DNA of 9,962 bases from CAKZSU01 sp044223895 (GCA_044223895.1 JBGALL010000068.1:1-9962); one strand, 5' to 3'; counted from the first letter of the stretch, positions 1 through 6,644 are shown. Notes: generated by a model from the letters alone, not told the origin. Numbers and translations: made by a program.

Positions 1-641
1 ATTCTTTCTTTCGCTTGAATTACCAATGCCCCAATTGCCTCAAATATTCGATCAATTTTTTCGGGATACTGCTCTTTTTTTTGAGCTACTTCTTTTACCA
101 TAGAAGTTGTATCTGCTTTTATTCCGGTGTAGGCAACAAGGAAACGGGTTGTAGAAAAATCAGCACTCAAGGGAGTTATTTCCTGACCAGCTTTTCTAAA
201 CAGTAATGTCTGACCATAGGTTGAGGCCGCAACATCAAAACCAGACCCCACTCCCTGGACATCAATGACCGTTTTATAGGCAATATCAAAGAGTTGTCTT
301 TCTGATAATTCTTTTTTGAATAGTGTAGATAAAGCTTTAATCACAGATACCGTGACCGCGGCAGAAGAACCAAAGCCATTTATCGTAGAGAATTTATTGT
401 CTGTTGAAATCCATAACCCATGATGATGGATATTCAAATCTGATAGAGTATTCGCAATCGCCCTGTCAACAAAACGAGTATCTTTTACCTGAGGTGCTTG
501 AATTTCAATAGTTTCAGTATGTGTTTCTTTTATTGTCAGAAATAAACGTTCCGAGACAGCTGTGACAATACAAGGATATCCATAAACGACAGCATGTTCT
601 CCAAATAACATGAGTTTTCCTGGGGCTGAGATGGTAGTCAT
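1..641 (-). CDS. Phosphomevalonate kinase-like GHMP kinase, 3' end cut by window edge
   Basis: This GHMP-family kinase probably phosphorylates 5-phosphomevalonate to 5-diphosphomevalonate, in the cytoplasm. Its first 213 residues are in the window; the frame is still open at base 1. Visible motifs are the N-terminal SAPGKLMLFGEHAVVYG (residues 5-21), the glycine-rich phosphate loop NGFGSSAA (88-95) and GSGFDVAAS (132-140). The GSGFDVAA form is typical of phosphomevalonate kinases of the yeast Erg8 type, whereas mevalonate kinases have PSGxDN. The C-terminal GHMP motif is outside the window. The gene follows mevalonate kinase by 15 nt on the same strand and is the expected next step of the pathway. 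The ATG at 641 has no clear Shine-Dalgarno; it is chosen because it places the SAPGK motif at the usual position. The N-terminus closely resembles that of the neighbouring mevalonate kinase, so a second mevalonate kinase-like function cannot be excluded. Confidence 0.8.
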   Translation of the reverse strand, partial: MTTISAPGKLMLFGEHAVVYGYPCIVTAVSERLFLTIKETHTETIEIQAPQVKDTRFVDRAIANTLSDLNIHHHGLWISTDNKFSTINGFGSSAAVTVSVIKALSTLFKKELSERQLFDIAYKTVIDVQGVGSGFDVAASTYGQTLLFRKAGQEITPLSADFSTTRFLVAYTGIKADTTSMVKEVAQKKEQYPEKIDRIFEAIGALVIQAKER

Positions 642-656
642 ATGATGTAATTGGTA

Positions 657-1604
657 TTATTTTTTTTCTAACCTCACACCCTCTTCTCCTAACTCGATCC
701 GCTGAATCGAATATCCATATTGTTTACAAAGGTGTTCAATTTTCTCAGGCACATGATGATAACATAATAGAAATCCTACGGCTCCTTTTTGTCCCCCTCC
801 ACCTAAAATTTTTACCGCTCCTTTTTCTTGTTCTATTAAGCGAATTAAAGATCTGACATGGTCACTAACAACCCCCATTGCTTCCAGTGTCTGCTCACCT
901 TTTTGGATTGCTTGAATTAATTGATCTTCGTTCCCTTCTTTAAGGGCGAGAGCCACCAGTTTGGTTTGAATTTCGTTCTCAGAAAATACTTTTTCCATTT
1001 CTCGGGGATGTTTTTTTACTGTGACTGACACTTTTTGTACCATTTCTCCAGTTGTTTCTTCCGGTTTACCTGTATTTATTAAGAAAAAATGATTAAGGTT
1101 TTTTGCTGGCCGGAATGGAAGTTGCCACATGCTTTTTAAAAATTCCAACTCTTTTCGATACCAGACAAAACCACCAAAAGTAACGGCAGTATTATCGCCA
1201 CCAGAGGGATTACCATGTTGTTTTTTTTCTACTTCATAGGCTAATTGGTTAATTTCTATTGGATTCCATAATTTTTTTAGGAAATAACTCACAGCTCCTA
1301 CAGTTGCCACCGCCAAAGATGCAGAGGAGCCTAAATGATATCCAAAGGGTATGTCTGACTGAACTGATATATCAAGGAATGGAGGAGCTGTCAGCTTAAA
1401 ATGACGAGTAGTAATATCCACAGCATGCAAGATAAATGCCTGAGCATCGGGATCTTCCACATGAATTTCATGTGACTGTTGTTTACTTTCCATAACCGAA
1501 ACTCTTAGTCTCATATTAATTGCACTCAATAATGCGGGTTTTCCATAAACAACAGCGTGTTCTCCCATTAAATGAATCTTTCCTGGTGCTGATACAGTTA
1601 TCAT
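657..1604 (-). CDS. mvk: Mevalonate kinase
   Basis: This 315-residue cytoplasmic GHMP kinase should phosphorylate mevalonate to 5-phosphomevalonate with ATP. Motif 1 is SAPGKIHLMGEHAVVYG (residues 5-21). The ATP phosphate loop is YHLGSSAS (89-96). The substrate/catalytic segment HGNPSGGDNT (130-139) holds the catalytic aspartate D137; the family form is HGxPSGxDN. Motif 3 near the C-terminus is KILGGGGQKG (265-274), which departs from the usual KLTGAGGGG by losing the threonine and gaining Q and K. Length is normal for the bacterial/archaeal family. The start overlaps the stop of the upstream OB-fold gene as ATGA (1601-1604), which points to translational coupling. The call is firm from the PSGxDN motif and the operon context; the altered motif 3 is unusual but keeps the glycine-rich character. 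Confidence 0.9.
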   Translation of the reverse strand: MITVSAPGKIHLMGEHAVVYGKPALLSAINMRLRVSVMESKQQSHEIHVEDPDAQAFILHAVDITTRHFKLTAPPFLDISVQSDIPFGYHLGSSASLAVATVGAVSYFLKKLWNPIEINQLAYEVEKKQHGNPSGGDNTAVTFGGFVWYRKELEFLKSMWQLPFRPAKNLNHFFLINTGKPEETTGEMVQKVSVTVKKHPREMEKVFSENEIQTKLVALALKEGNEDQLIQAIQKGEQTLEAMGVVSDHVRSLIRLIEQEKGAVKILGGGGQKGAVGFLLCYHHVPEKIEHLCKQYGYSIQRIELGEEGVRLEKK

Positions 1605-1912
1605 AGATTGTCGGAAATAGGTTTGACTTTTATACCGTAAGGAATTACCCCGTCAGTTGTTGGTTCCATAATTTTTCTAAGAATGGTTATAACTTTTTGT
1701 CCAACAATTAAATGACTTGGATCATAATCCACCAGTTGGGCAGTTATTTTCTCGCCATTTTCTAATTCGACAACCGCAATAGGATATGGAGCGTAAGAAG
1801 AAAAACCGGCTGGTGGTACATAGATCATTGTCCACGTTAAGATAGTTCCCGTTTTGGATAAGAAAGTACGAATTCTTTTTTGGTTTCGCCACAATTTTAC
1901 TGGACTATTCAT
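1601..1912 (-). CDS. DUF35-type OB-fold protein of the thiolase/HMG-CoA synthase complex, no zinc ribbon
   Basis: This 103-residue protein matches the OB-fold half of DUF35 proteins: TGTILTWTMIYVPPAGF (21-37), APYPIAVVELENGEKITAQL (41-60), VGQKVITILRK (70-80) and the C-terminal PYGIKVKP (91-98). In archaea, DUF35 proteins bridge acetoacetyl-CoA thiolase and HMG-CoA synthase into one complex with a shared CoA site. Here the gene lies directly after those two genes, so the same role is inferred. Usual DUF35 proteins are about 130-140 residues, with an N-terminal four-cysteine zinc ribbon between a WRN...R segment and the OB fold. This one keeps a WRNQKR segment (8-13) but then enters the OB fold directly and has no cysteine at all. 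The thiolase stop lies only 4 nt upstream, so the missing part cannot be an overlooked 5' extension. Its stop overlaps the mevalonate kinase start. Confidence 0.82.
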   Translation of the reverse strand: MNSPVKLWRNQKRIRTFLSKTGTILTWTMIYVPPAGFSSYAPYPIAVVELENGEKITAQLVDYDPSHLIVGQKVITILRKIMEPTTDGVIPYGIKVKPISDNL

Positions 1913-1916
1913 ATAA

Positions 1917-3068
1917 TTAAAGATTATTTTTTAGAATATGGACAGCGGCGGTTGCTCCACTTCCACCAACATTATGTGCTAAGGCGTAATGAGCATTTTC
2001 AACCTGTCTTTTGCCCGCTTCTCCCCGTAATTGCTCAGTTAATTCAACGATCTGCTTAACTCCAGTTGCTCCCACTGGATGTCCGCACCCTTTCAATCCA
2101 CCGGTAGGGTTTACAATGAAATGTTTTGACATAAGTAACGCGGTCTCCCCTTGTTCAATAGCATTGGCAGCTTTCCCTTTTTCAAAGAACCCTAAGTCTT
2201 CCATGGCTAAAATTTCGGCAATAGTAAAACAGTCATGAACTTCGGCGACATCTATATCTTTAGGCTGTATATTAGCAAACTGATAGGCGTTTTTTGCAGC
2301 CTCGCGAGTAGCTTTTAATTCCGTTAATGACTTTCTCCCAGCTATTCCTAAGGTATCAGTGGCAACAGTACTAGCTGCAATCTCTATACTCTTTTCCTTA
2401 TCAGGTGAAAGACTAGAAATTATCAGAGCGGAGGCACCATCAGATATTGGGGAACAATCTAATAAATGAAGGGGATCAGCAATCATACTACTCTTTAGAA
2501 CTTTTTCGACTGTCAACAAGTTTTTAAATTGAGCATTAGGATTGAGACTTGCATGGAAATGATTTTTTACAGCTACTGCAGCCATTTGCTCTGCTGTAGT
2601 TCCATAGCTATTCATATGTGCCCGGGCTAACATGGCATATAATCCCGGGAAAATAGAACCTGCTACCCGCTCTTCGTCACTTCCAGCACCTGCTAAAGCT
2701 GAGGCAACATCCTCTGGTTTATGATCGGTCATTTTTTCTACTCCTAAGACACATACTGTTTGATACTGGCCAGACAAAACACTCATTACGGCCATATGAG
2801 TGGCTAATCCTCCGGAAGCACAGGCACCTTCAATTTTAAAGGCTGGGACAGAAAGACCTAGACTATCCGCAAAAAAAGATCCTAAATGTTCTTGCCCACC
2901 TAGAATTCCTGAGAGCATGTTGCCAACAAAAAGTGCCTGAATATCTTTTTTTTCTAATTGTGAATCGTGAACTGCCCCTTCTACTGCTTCTGCAGCTAGT
3001 GCGCGTGGAGAGATATTCCATAGTTCTCCAAATTTTGTAGTAGCAACACCTTTTATAAAAACTTTCAT
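1917..3068 (-). CDS. Acetoacetyl-CoA thiolase (acetyl-CoA C-acetyltransferase), archaeal/SCP-x type
   Basis: This 383-residue thiolase condenses two acetyl-CoA to acetoacetyl-CoA, the first step of the mevalonate pathway. The nucleophile is Cys83 in GACASGG (81-87). VHDCF (277-281) supplies the conserved HDCF histidine of the SCP-x/archaeal branch, and GGLKGCGHPVGATG (323-336) supplies the second Cys-His pair. HNVGGSGATAAVHIL (365-379) closes the active site region. The HDCF signature and the synthase/DUF35 neighbours place it with the archaeal enzymes that pass acetoacetyl-CoA directly to HMG-CoA synthase, not with the PhaA/AtoB group. It starts inside the stop of the synthase gene (ATGA overlap, 3065-3068) with no Shine-Dalgarno, so translation is probably coupled. 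Full length, no visible defects. Confidence 0.9.
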   Translation of the reverse strand: MKVFIKGVATTKFGELWNISPRALAAEAVEGAVHDSQLEKKDIQALFVGNMLSGILGGQEHLGSFFADSLGLSVPAFKIEGACASGGLATHMAVMSVLSGQYQTVCVLGVEKMTDHKPEDVASALAGAGSDEERVAGSIFPGLYAMLARAHMNSYGTTAEQMAAVAVKNHFHASLNPNAQFKNLLTVEKVLKSSMIADPLHLLDCSPISDGASALIISSLSPDKEKSIEIAASTVATDTLGIAGRKSLTELKATREAAKNAYQFANIQPKDIDVAEVHDCFTIAEILAMEDLGFFEKGKAANAIEQGETALLMSKHFIVNPTGGLKGCGHPVGATGVKQIVELTEQLRGEAGKRQVENAHYALAHNVGGSGATAAVHILKNNL

Positions 3069-4096
3069 ATTTTGTGTGTTAATTTTAAATATTGAAGATA
3101 ATCAACATATCTTTTTTCAGCTATTTGTTTTTTAACTAAACCAATATCTTTTTTCTTTGTAATTTCTTCCGTAACTTCCCATAGGAATGCATCACTTCCT
3201 GCCCCAGAACCATAAGAGACCATAAATATTTTTTCTCCTGGTTTGGAGATATCTAAGGTAGCAGCCAATCCCAACATTGATGAGGCTGAGTAAGGATTGC
3301 CAATATAGTCGACTGTTAACGATGGGGTTAATTGCTTTTCATCAAATCCTAAACGTTTGGCAACTTGGCGGGGAAATTTACCGTTGGGCATGTGAAAAAC
3401 ACAGTGGGCTATTTCTCCAGGAGTACAATGAGTTTTTTCAAATAAACGTTTGGCTGCTCCCATGACATGAGCAAAATAGGCTGGTTCACCAGTAAATCTA
3501 CCAGCGTGAGAAGGATAACGTATTCCATCTCTACGCCAAAAATCAGGAGTATCTGATGAGTAAGATGTGTATTCAATCAGTCGGGCCAGAACAGGATAGT
3601 GAGTATTTTCCCCCATCACATATGCGACTGCAGCAGATGCCGATGCATATTCTAAAGCATCGTGAGGTTTACTTTGGGCTGCATCAGTACCGATAGCCAT
3701 ACCCATGGTTATCTGTCCTGAATTAACCAACCCAGCGATAGCTTGCATACCTGCAGTTCCCGCTTTGCAGGCAAATTCTAAATCTCCACCTAAATAATTA
3801 TTTCCAACACCCAAAAACTCTCCGACTATAGTTGCGGTCGGATTTACTGCATAAGGATGACTCTCGGAGCCAACAAAAATAGCTTCTAGAGATTCAGGTT
3901 GAAGATTGGCTAAAGCGATTTGTGCAGATTCAACGGCCATAGTAACCGCATCTTCATCAGAAGAGGATACTGATTTTTCAGCAATGCCTAAAGAGGATTC
4001 CACGTCGCCACCAATTTTCCCCCAGGCACGAGCGATATCTACCGTTTTTAAACGATTGCGTGGAATATAGGTTCCATAATTAACTATTCCTACCAT
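3065..4096 (-). CDS. hmgS: Hydroxymethylglutaryl-CoA synthase
   Basis: This 343-residue enzyme of the thiolase superfamily condenses acetyl-CoA with acetoacetyl-CoA to HMG-CoA. The nucleophilic cysteine is C110 in LEFACKAGTAGMQ (107-119). The general-acid glutamate is probably E78 in VGSESHP (75-81), and the catalytic histidine is H235 in FHMPNGKFP (234-242). GNPYSASS (266-273) and SYGSGAGSDAF (294-304) are also conserved. The length and N-terminus (GIVNYGTYIPRNRL) match the shorter archaeal-type synthases. A GAGGA Shine-Dalgarno (rare in this window) lies about 7 nt before the ATG at 4096. The reductase stop is 1 nt upstream (TAATATG) and the thiolase start overlaps its stop. Together with the thiolase and OB-fold protein it should form a substrate-channelling complex. 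Confidence 0.93.
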   Translation of the reverse strand: MVGIVNYGTYIPRNRLKTVDIARAWGKIGGDVESSLGIAEKSVSSSDEDAVTMAVESAQIALANLQPESLEAIFVGSESHPYAVNPTATIVGEFLGVGNNYLGGDLEFACKAGTAGMQAIAGLVNSGQITMGMAIGTDAAQSKPHDALEYASASAAVAYVMGENTHYPVLARLIEYTSYSSDTPDFWRRDGIRYPSHAGRFTGEPAYFAHVMGAAKRLFEKTHCTPGEIAHCVFHMPNGKFPRQVAKRLGFDEKQLTPSLTVDYIGNPYSASSMLGLAATLDISKPGEKIFMVSYGSGAGSDAFLWEVTEEITKKKDIGLVKKQIAEKRYVDYLQYLKLTHKI

Positions 4097-4097
4097 A

Positions 4098-5006
4098 TTA
4101 TTTTCCTCGAGCTAAAGATTGATGAGCTTTCGTCAAACTCCCGGAGGCTAACGCCGCTAATTCAGAGAGTTCACCTGCCAGGACTGACGCAGCTACTACT
4201 CCTGCAAAGGTTTCAGCATTTTTACCATCCTTACCTCCATACAGGCCTAAAAGTTGCAATGATTCTTTTTGGGTAGCTAGACCCGTTCCTCCACCCACAG
4301 TGCCAACAATGACACTCGGCATAAAAACCCGGACAAAGATTCCTTGATCTATTTTTTCCATGGTTGTTATCGTGGAACTGCCTTCTACTACATGAGCAAT
4401 ATCCTGACCTGTTGCCAGAAATAATGCAGCGACAATATTAGCCGCATGACCATTACTTCCTATTGAACCAGAGATCGTGCTTCCGATTAAACATTTTGCT
4501 TCCCAAGCCTCAAATAAACTATCAGAGGTAACAGTAAAAATGTCTGCAAGTACTTTTGTCGGAATTAATATCTCACTCCATGCGCGATAGCCTCGTCCTA
4601 AGACAACATTTTGCCACGATGGTTTTTTGTCCGTACAGAAATTTCCTGAGATGGCCAAACAACGAAAAGTAGTTTCCTTTTCAATCAAATCCGCGATAGC
4701 TTGTGTAGCGATGGTCGCCATATTCATTCCCATTGCATCTTGCGTATCAAACACAAACCGAATAAATACTAAATTTCCAACAATTTGCACTGTATAAGTT
4801 GTACATCGCAAATGTGATGAGGTAGATTCTGCTGTTAATTTAATTTCATTACTGTGTGAATCTATCCAGGAACGCAATGAAAAACTTTCCTCAAGAGATC
4901 TGGTTTTAAATACCGGACCTCTGGTAATTCCAACACGCTCTACTCGCACAATCGCACCACCAGACTCGGTTATGCCTTTACAACCACGATTTGTAGAGGC
5001 TATCAA
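4098..5006 (-). CDS. hmgA: HMG-CoA reductase, class I, intact catalytic body (N-terminal part out of frame)
   Basis: This enzyme reduces HMG-CoA to mevalonate with NADPH. The open frame carries the class I signatures: STNRGCKGI (4-12), the nucleotide-binding DAMGMNMATI (90-99), the catalytic lysine in SGNFCTDKKPSW (120-131; K127), the catalytic aspartate in ATGQD (198-202), PSVIVGTVGGGTGLATQ (230-246), and the C-terminal catalytic histidine in LTKAHQSLAR (291-300; H295). The only start codon in this uninterrupted frame is a TTG at 5006, which falls after the catalytic glutamate (in ATTEGA, codon 5013-5015). A protein begun there would lack the substrate-binding N-terminus and should be inactive. 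The true gene almost certainly begins at 5254; see the next entry. It leads the mevalonate operon, ending 1 nt before the synthase start. Confidence 0.9.
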   Translation of the reverse strand: MIASTNRGCKGITESGGAIVRVERVGITRGPVFKTRSLEESFSLRSWIDSHSNEIKLTAESTSSHLRCTTYTVQIVGNLVFIRFVFDTQDAMGMNMATIATQAIADLIEKETTFRCLAISGNFCTDKKPSWQNVVLGRGYRAWSEILIPTKVLADIFTVTSDSLFEAWEAKCLIGSTISGSIGSNGHAANIVAALFLATGQDIAHVVEGSSTITTMEKIDQGIFVRVFMPSVIVGTVGGGTGLATQKESLQLLGLYGGKDGKNAETFAGVVAASVLAGELSELAALASGSLTKAHQSLARGK

Positions 5007-5254
5007 GGCGCCTTCAGTCGTTGCTAGGGGAATATAATATGAGGTGTTCTCTGGTTCAAGACAAACAGTTGAAATTGTAAGTGGTCCAGCTAAACCAAGA
5101 GGAATTTAGGGCTGCACCAATCATGTTTTCACAATGTTTGGTTGACATGACAATTCATCAGCAAAAAACTCCCTATCTGTTTTAGAGATACCTGTTTATC
5201 GTTTTCTATTGATGTTCGTCGATCAGCGACTGATGAAAAATTTCGTAATTTCAT
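5007..5254 (-). pseudogene. hmgA: 5' part of HMG-CoA reductase, split over three frames
   Basis: Read on the minus strand, this stretch encodes the missing N-terminus in pieces. From the ATG at 5254 one frame gives MKLRNFSSVADRR..., then SLKQIGSF. A second frame gives KHCENMIGAA around 5139-5110, the conserved ENMIGA block. A third frame, from 5105, gives IPLGLAGPLTIS and YYIPLATTEGALIAS, and runs into the intact body. At least two single-base indels are needed. One lies between about 5170 and 5140 (a T6 run and an AAA run are nearby), and one is at the CTAAATTCC step near 5105, where one A too many separates GAA from IPLG. No other change is needed: residues on both sides of each switch fit the family. 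A sequencing or assembly error is the simplest reading; a true frameshift mutation or programmed frameshifting is less likely. Confidence 0.8.
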
Positions 5255-5279
5255 AGAAATGGAACTCGGAGGATTCCTA

Positions 5280-5295
5280 ATTTGTACATACAAAT
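5280..5295. promoter_or_regulatory. Perfect 16-bp palindrome just upstream of the mevalonate operon
   Basis: ATTTGTA-CA-TACAAAT is a perfect 7-bp inverted repeat with a 2-nt centre. It lies 26 nt before the reductase ATG (5254) and directly after the last stop (5297-5299) of the broken membrane-protein gene. The place and symmetry suit an operator for a dimeric regulator of the mevalonate operon. No convincing -35/-10 pair was found around it, and the stretch is in the low-quality zone, so the call is tentative. Confidence 0.35.
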
Positions 5296-5296
5296 G

Positions 5297-5846
5297 CTAA
5301 ATACCTGTAAGAACGTAGATCGCCGTTACCAATAATTTTATTAAATCAAGTTTTAGCGAATCGTAGGTCAAATAATACAATTCTGCTTTTTCAAGAAAAT
5401 AACGCAATAGCAGTATAAAAGACTAAACCTACCCCAAAAACTTTGTTCGCGGCGGTGGGAGGATAACATACAGAAAAGATGTTATCAAAAACCAAATGAC
5501 TGTGATGATAAAGGTATATCTGACCTGCAGAGCACTCGCTGGAATGAAAATTTCTGGGTCGAATGTTTACAATAATACTAATAAAAATGGCAAGTGAAAA
5601 TCCTAGGATAGCACTGCCGACAAGAACTACAAATTGTTTCGTTAACAAGACAGGATGAAATGAAGCCGTTTTACCACCGATGCGAGGGCGAAATAGGCAC
5701 AACAGATTATCAAATATACAATTCTTATCTACACCATGATCAATTATGTGTGGTAGGGTTTAGTGGGATGTAGATGATAATTCCCAGAAAATGTTTCGAA
5801 AAGACTAAAGCAGCTAAAGTTCCGTCACCAATAAGATCCATGTCAT
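5297..5846 (-). pseudogene. Frame-broken multi-helix membrane protein of about 183 residues
   Basis: No single frame is open, but joined frame pieces read as one membrane protein. The pieces are: MTWILLVTEL from the ATG at 5846; AALVFSKHFLGIIIYIP in a second frame; TLPHIIDHGVDKN through FVVLVGSAILGFSLAIF in the first frame again; FDPEIFIPASALQ then YTFIITVIWFLITSFLYVIL in the third; GVGLVFYTAIALF; and finally RYFLEKAELYYLTYDSLKL with LIKLLVTAIYVLTGI, stopping at 5297-5299. That gives four or five hydrophobic helices. About five single-base changes of both signs are needed, several at or near runs such as AAA, TTTTTGGGG and TTTT. The family is not recognised. It lies 18 nt after the single-helix protein and 42 nt before the reductase start, so it is probably the third gene of the sigma-factor operon. 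A 103-residue open stretch (5391-5702) inside it is only one of the frames and starts at TTG. Confidence 0.55.
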
Positions 5847-5864
5847 ATTAGTCGGAGAAGATCC

Positions 5865-6095
5865 TTAAAACCCGCGCTGTAAAAGAGTTACCACAAAGGT
5901 TATCGTTGATCCTAATAAGAGATACACACCACTAACACAGATAATACTAACTAAAAAGATCATCGGCCAGGGCATTATTTTTAATCTTTTGGTTACTTCT
6001 TTATACACAGGAGTAAGAGGACCAACCGTTTGTAGAGGGACTTCGGTAACCTCTTCCCAATGTTTGACTAGTTTTTCATACAATAGATCAGACAT
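5865..6095 (-). CDS. Small single-helix membrane protein, possible anti-sigma partner
   Basis: This 76-residue protein has a charged N-terminal part (MSDLLYEKLVKHWEEVTEV, 1-19), a linker, and one long hydrophobic helix at about 44-72 (MIFLVSIICVSGVYLLLGS...) ending in QRGF. The ATG at 6095 is chosen because it follows the sigma-factor stop by 1 nt (TAATATG). An upstream TTG-type start at 6122 would overlap the sigma gene by 26 nt and add only nine residues. Order and layout (sigma factor, then a short protein with a cytoplasmic N-terminus and one helix) are those of many ECF sigma/anti-sigma pairs. No zinc anti-sigma motif (HxxxCxxC) is present and the sequence matches no family I recognise, so the role is inferred from position only. 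Confidence 0.7.
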   Translation of the reverse strand: MSDLLYEKLVKHWEEVTEVPLQTVGPLTPVYKEVTKRLKIMPWPMIFLVSIICVSGVYLLLGSTITFVVTLLQRGF

Positions 6096-6096
6096 A

Positions 6097-6636
6097 TTAC
6101 ATTGATGTGTAGCTATCAACAAAGGCTTTTCGGGCTCTAAATAATCGCGATTCAGCGCTCTTAAAACTTAGTCGTAAAATACTCGCAATATCCTCTACAG
6201 AACGTCCTTCTACATATTTGTATACCAGAATTTCTCGATACCGCGGTAAAATTTCGGCAAATACGCGGGAAATTTTTTCTTTGATAAGGGTTTTATCGAG
6301 GGCTTCTTCAGGCTGAATAAGCGGTGATACTAAGTTTTCCAATTGAGGAAGCTGAGAGAAGACAATATGCTTCAGTTTTTTTCTTCGATAGTAATCGATA
6401 ATTTTATGACTACAAATAGAAAAGAGAAAGGTTTTTACGCTCGATTTTCCATGAAAATCGCGCAAGGCTTCCAGAAAAGCAAATAAGGTATCCTGCAAAA
6501 TTTCTTCACAATCTGATTCTTTGTCTACTTTTCTATGGATAAAAAGGAATAATTTTCCTTTATACCGAGCATAAAACTCATATAACGCCCGCTCTTCTCG
6601 ATTTAAAATTCGATCGACTAACGTTTGGTCATCCAT
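6097..6636 (-). CDS. ECF-type RNA polymerase sigma factor (sigma-70 family)
   Basis: This 179-residue protein directs RNA polymerase to a specific promoter set. Region 2 spans about 18-88: LYEFYARYKGKLFLFIHRKV, then CEEILQDTLFAFLEAL (43-58; the family form is E-D-hydrophobic-x-Q-D-T/V-F), then VKTFLFSICSHKIIDYYRRKK (67-87). A linker of about 30 residues follows, then region 4 at 118-172: LPRYREILVYKYVEGRS, and the helix-turn-helix VEDIASILRLSFKSAESRLFRARKAF. There is no region 1 or 3, so it is a group 4 (ECF) factor. The ATG at 6636 is chosen over an upstream frame start at 6720 because the longer form would run through the divergent promoter and into pilin gene 1. The gene is divergent from the pilin array with only 26 bp between starts, and it leads a minus-strand operon that points to the mevalonate genes. 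Confidence 0.9.
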   Translation of the reverse strand: MDDQTLVDRILNREERALYEFYARYKGKLFLFIHRKVDKESDCEEILQDTLFAFLEALRDFHGKSSVKTFLFSICSHKIIDYYRRKKLKHIVFSQLPQLENLVSPLIQPEEALDKTLIKEKISRVFAEILPRYREILVYKYVEGRSVEDIASILRLSFKSAESRLFRARKAFVDSYTSM

Positions 6637-6644
6637 AATATTTA

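Noticed and set aside
15..206. Plus-strand open frame of 63 codons
   Set aside because: It lies opposite the phosphomevalonate kinase frame, which has clear family motifs; no family signal of its own.
2011..2238. Plus-strand open frame of 75 codons, and another at 3277-3465
   Set aside because: Both are antisense to thiolase and HMG-CoA synthase coding sequence with conserved active-site motifs.
5007..5846. Programmed frameshifting or alternative genetic code as cause of the broken frames
   Set aside because: Many shifts of both signs occur in two unrelated genes without a slippery-site pattern, and TGA is used as a normal stop elsewhere.
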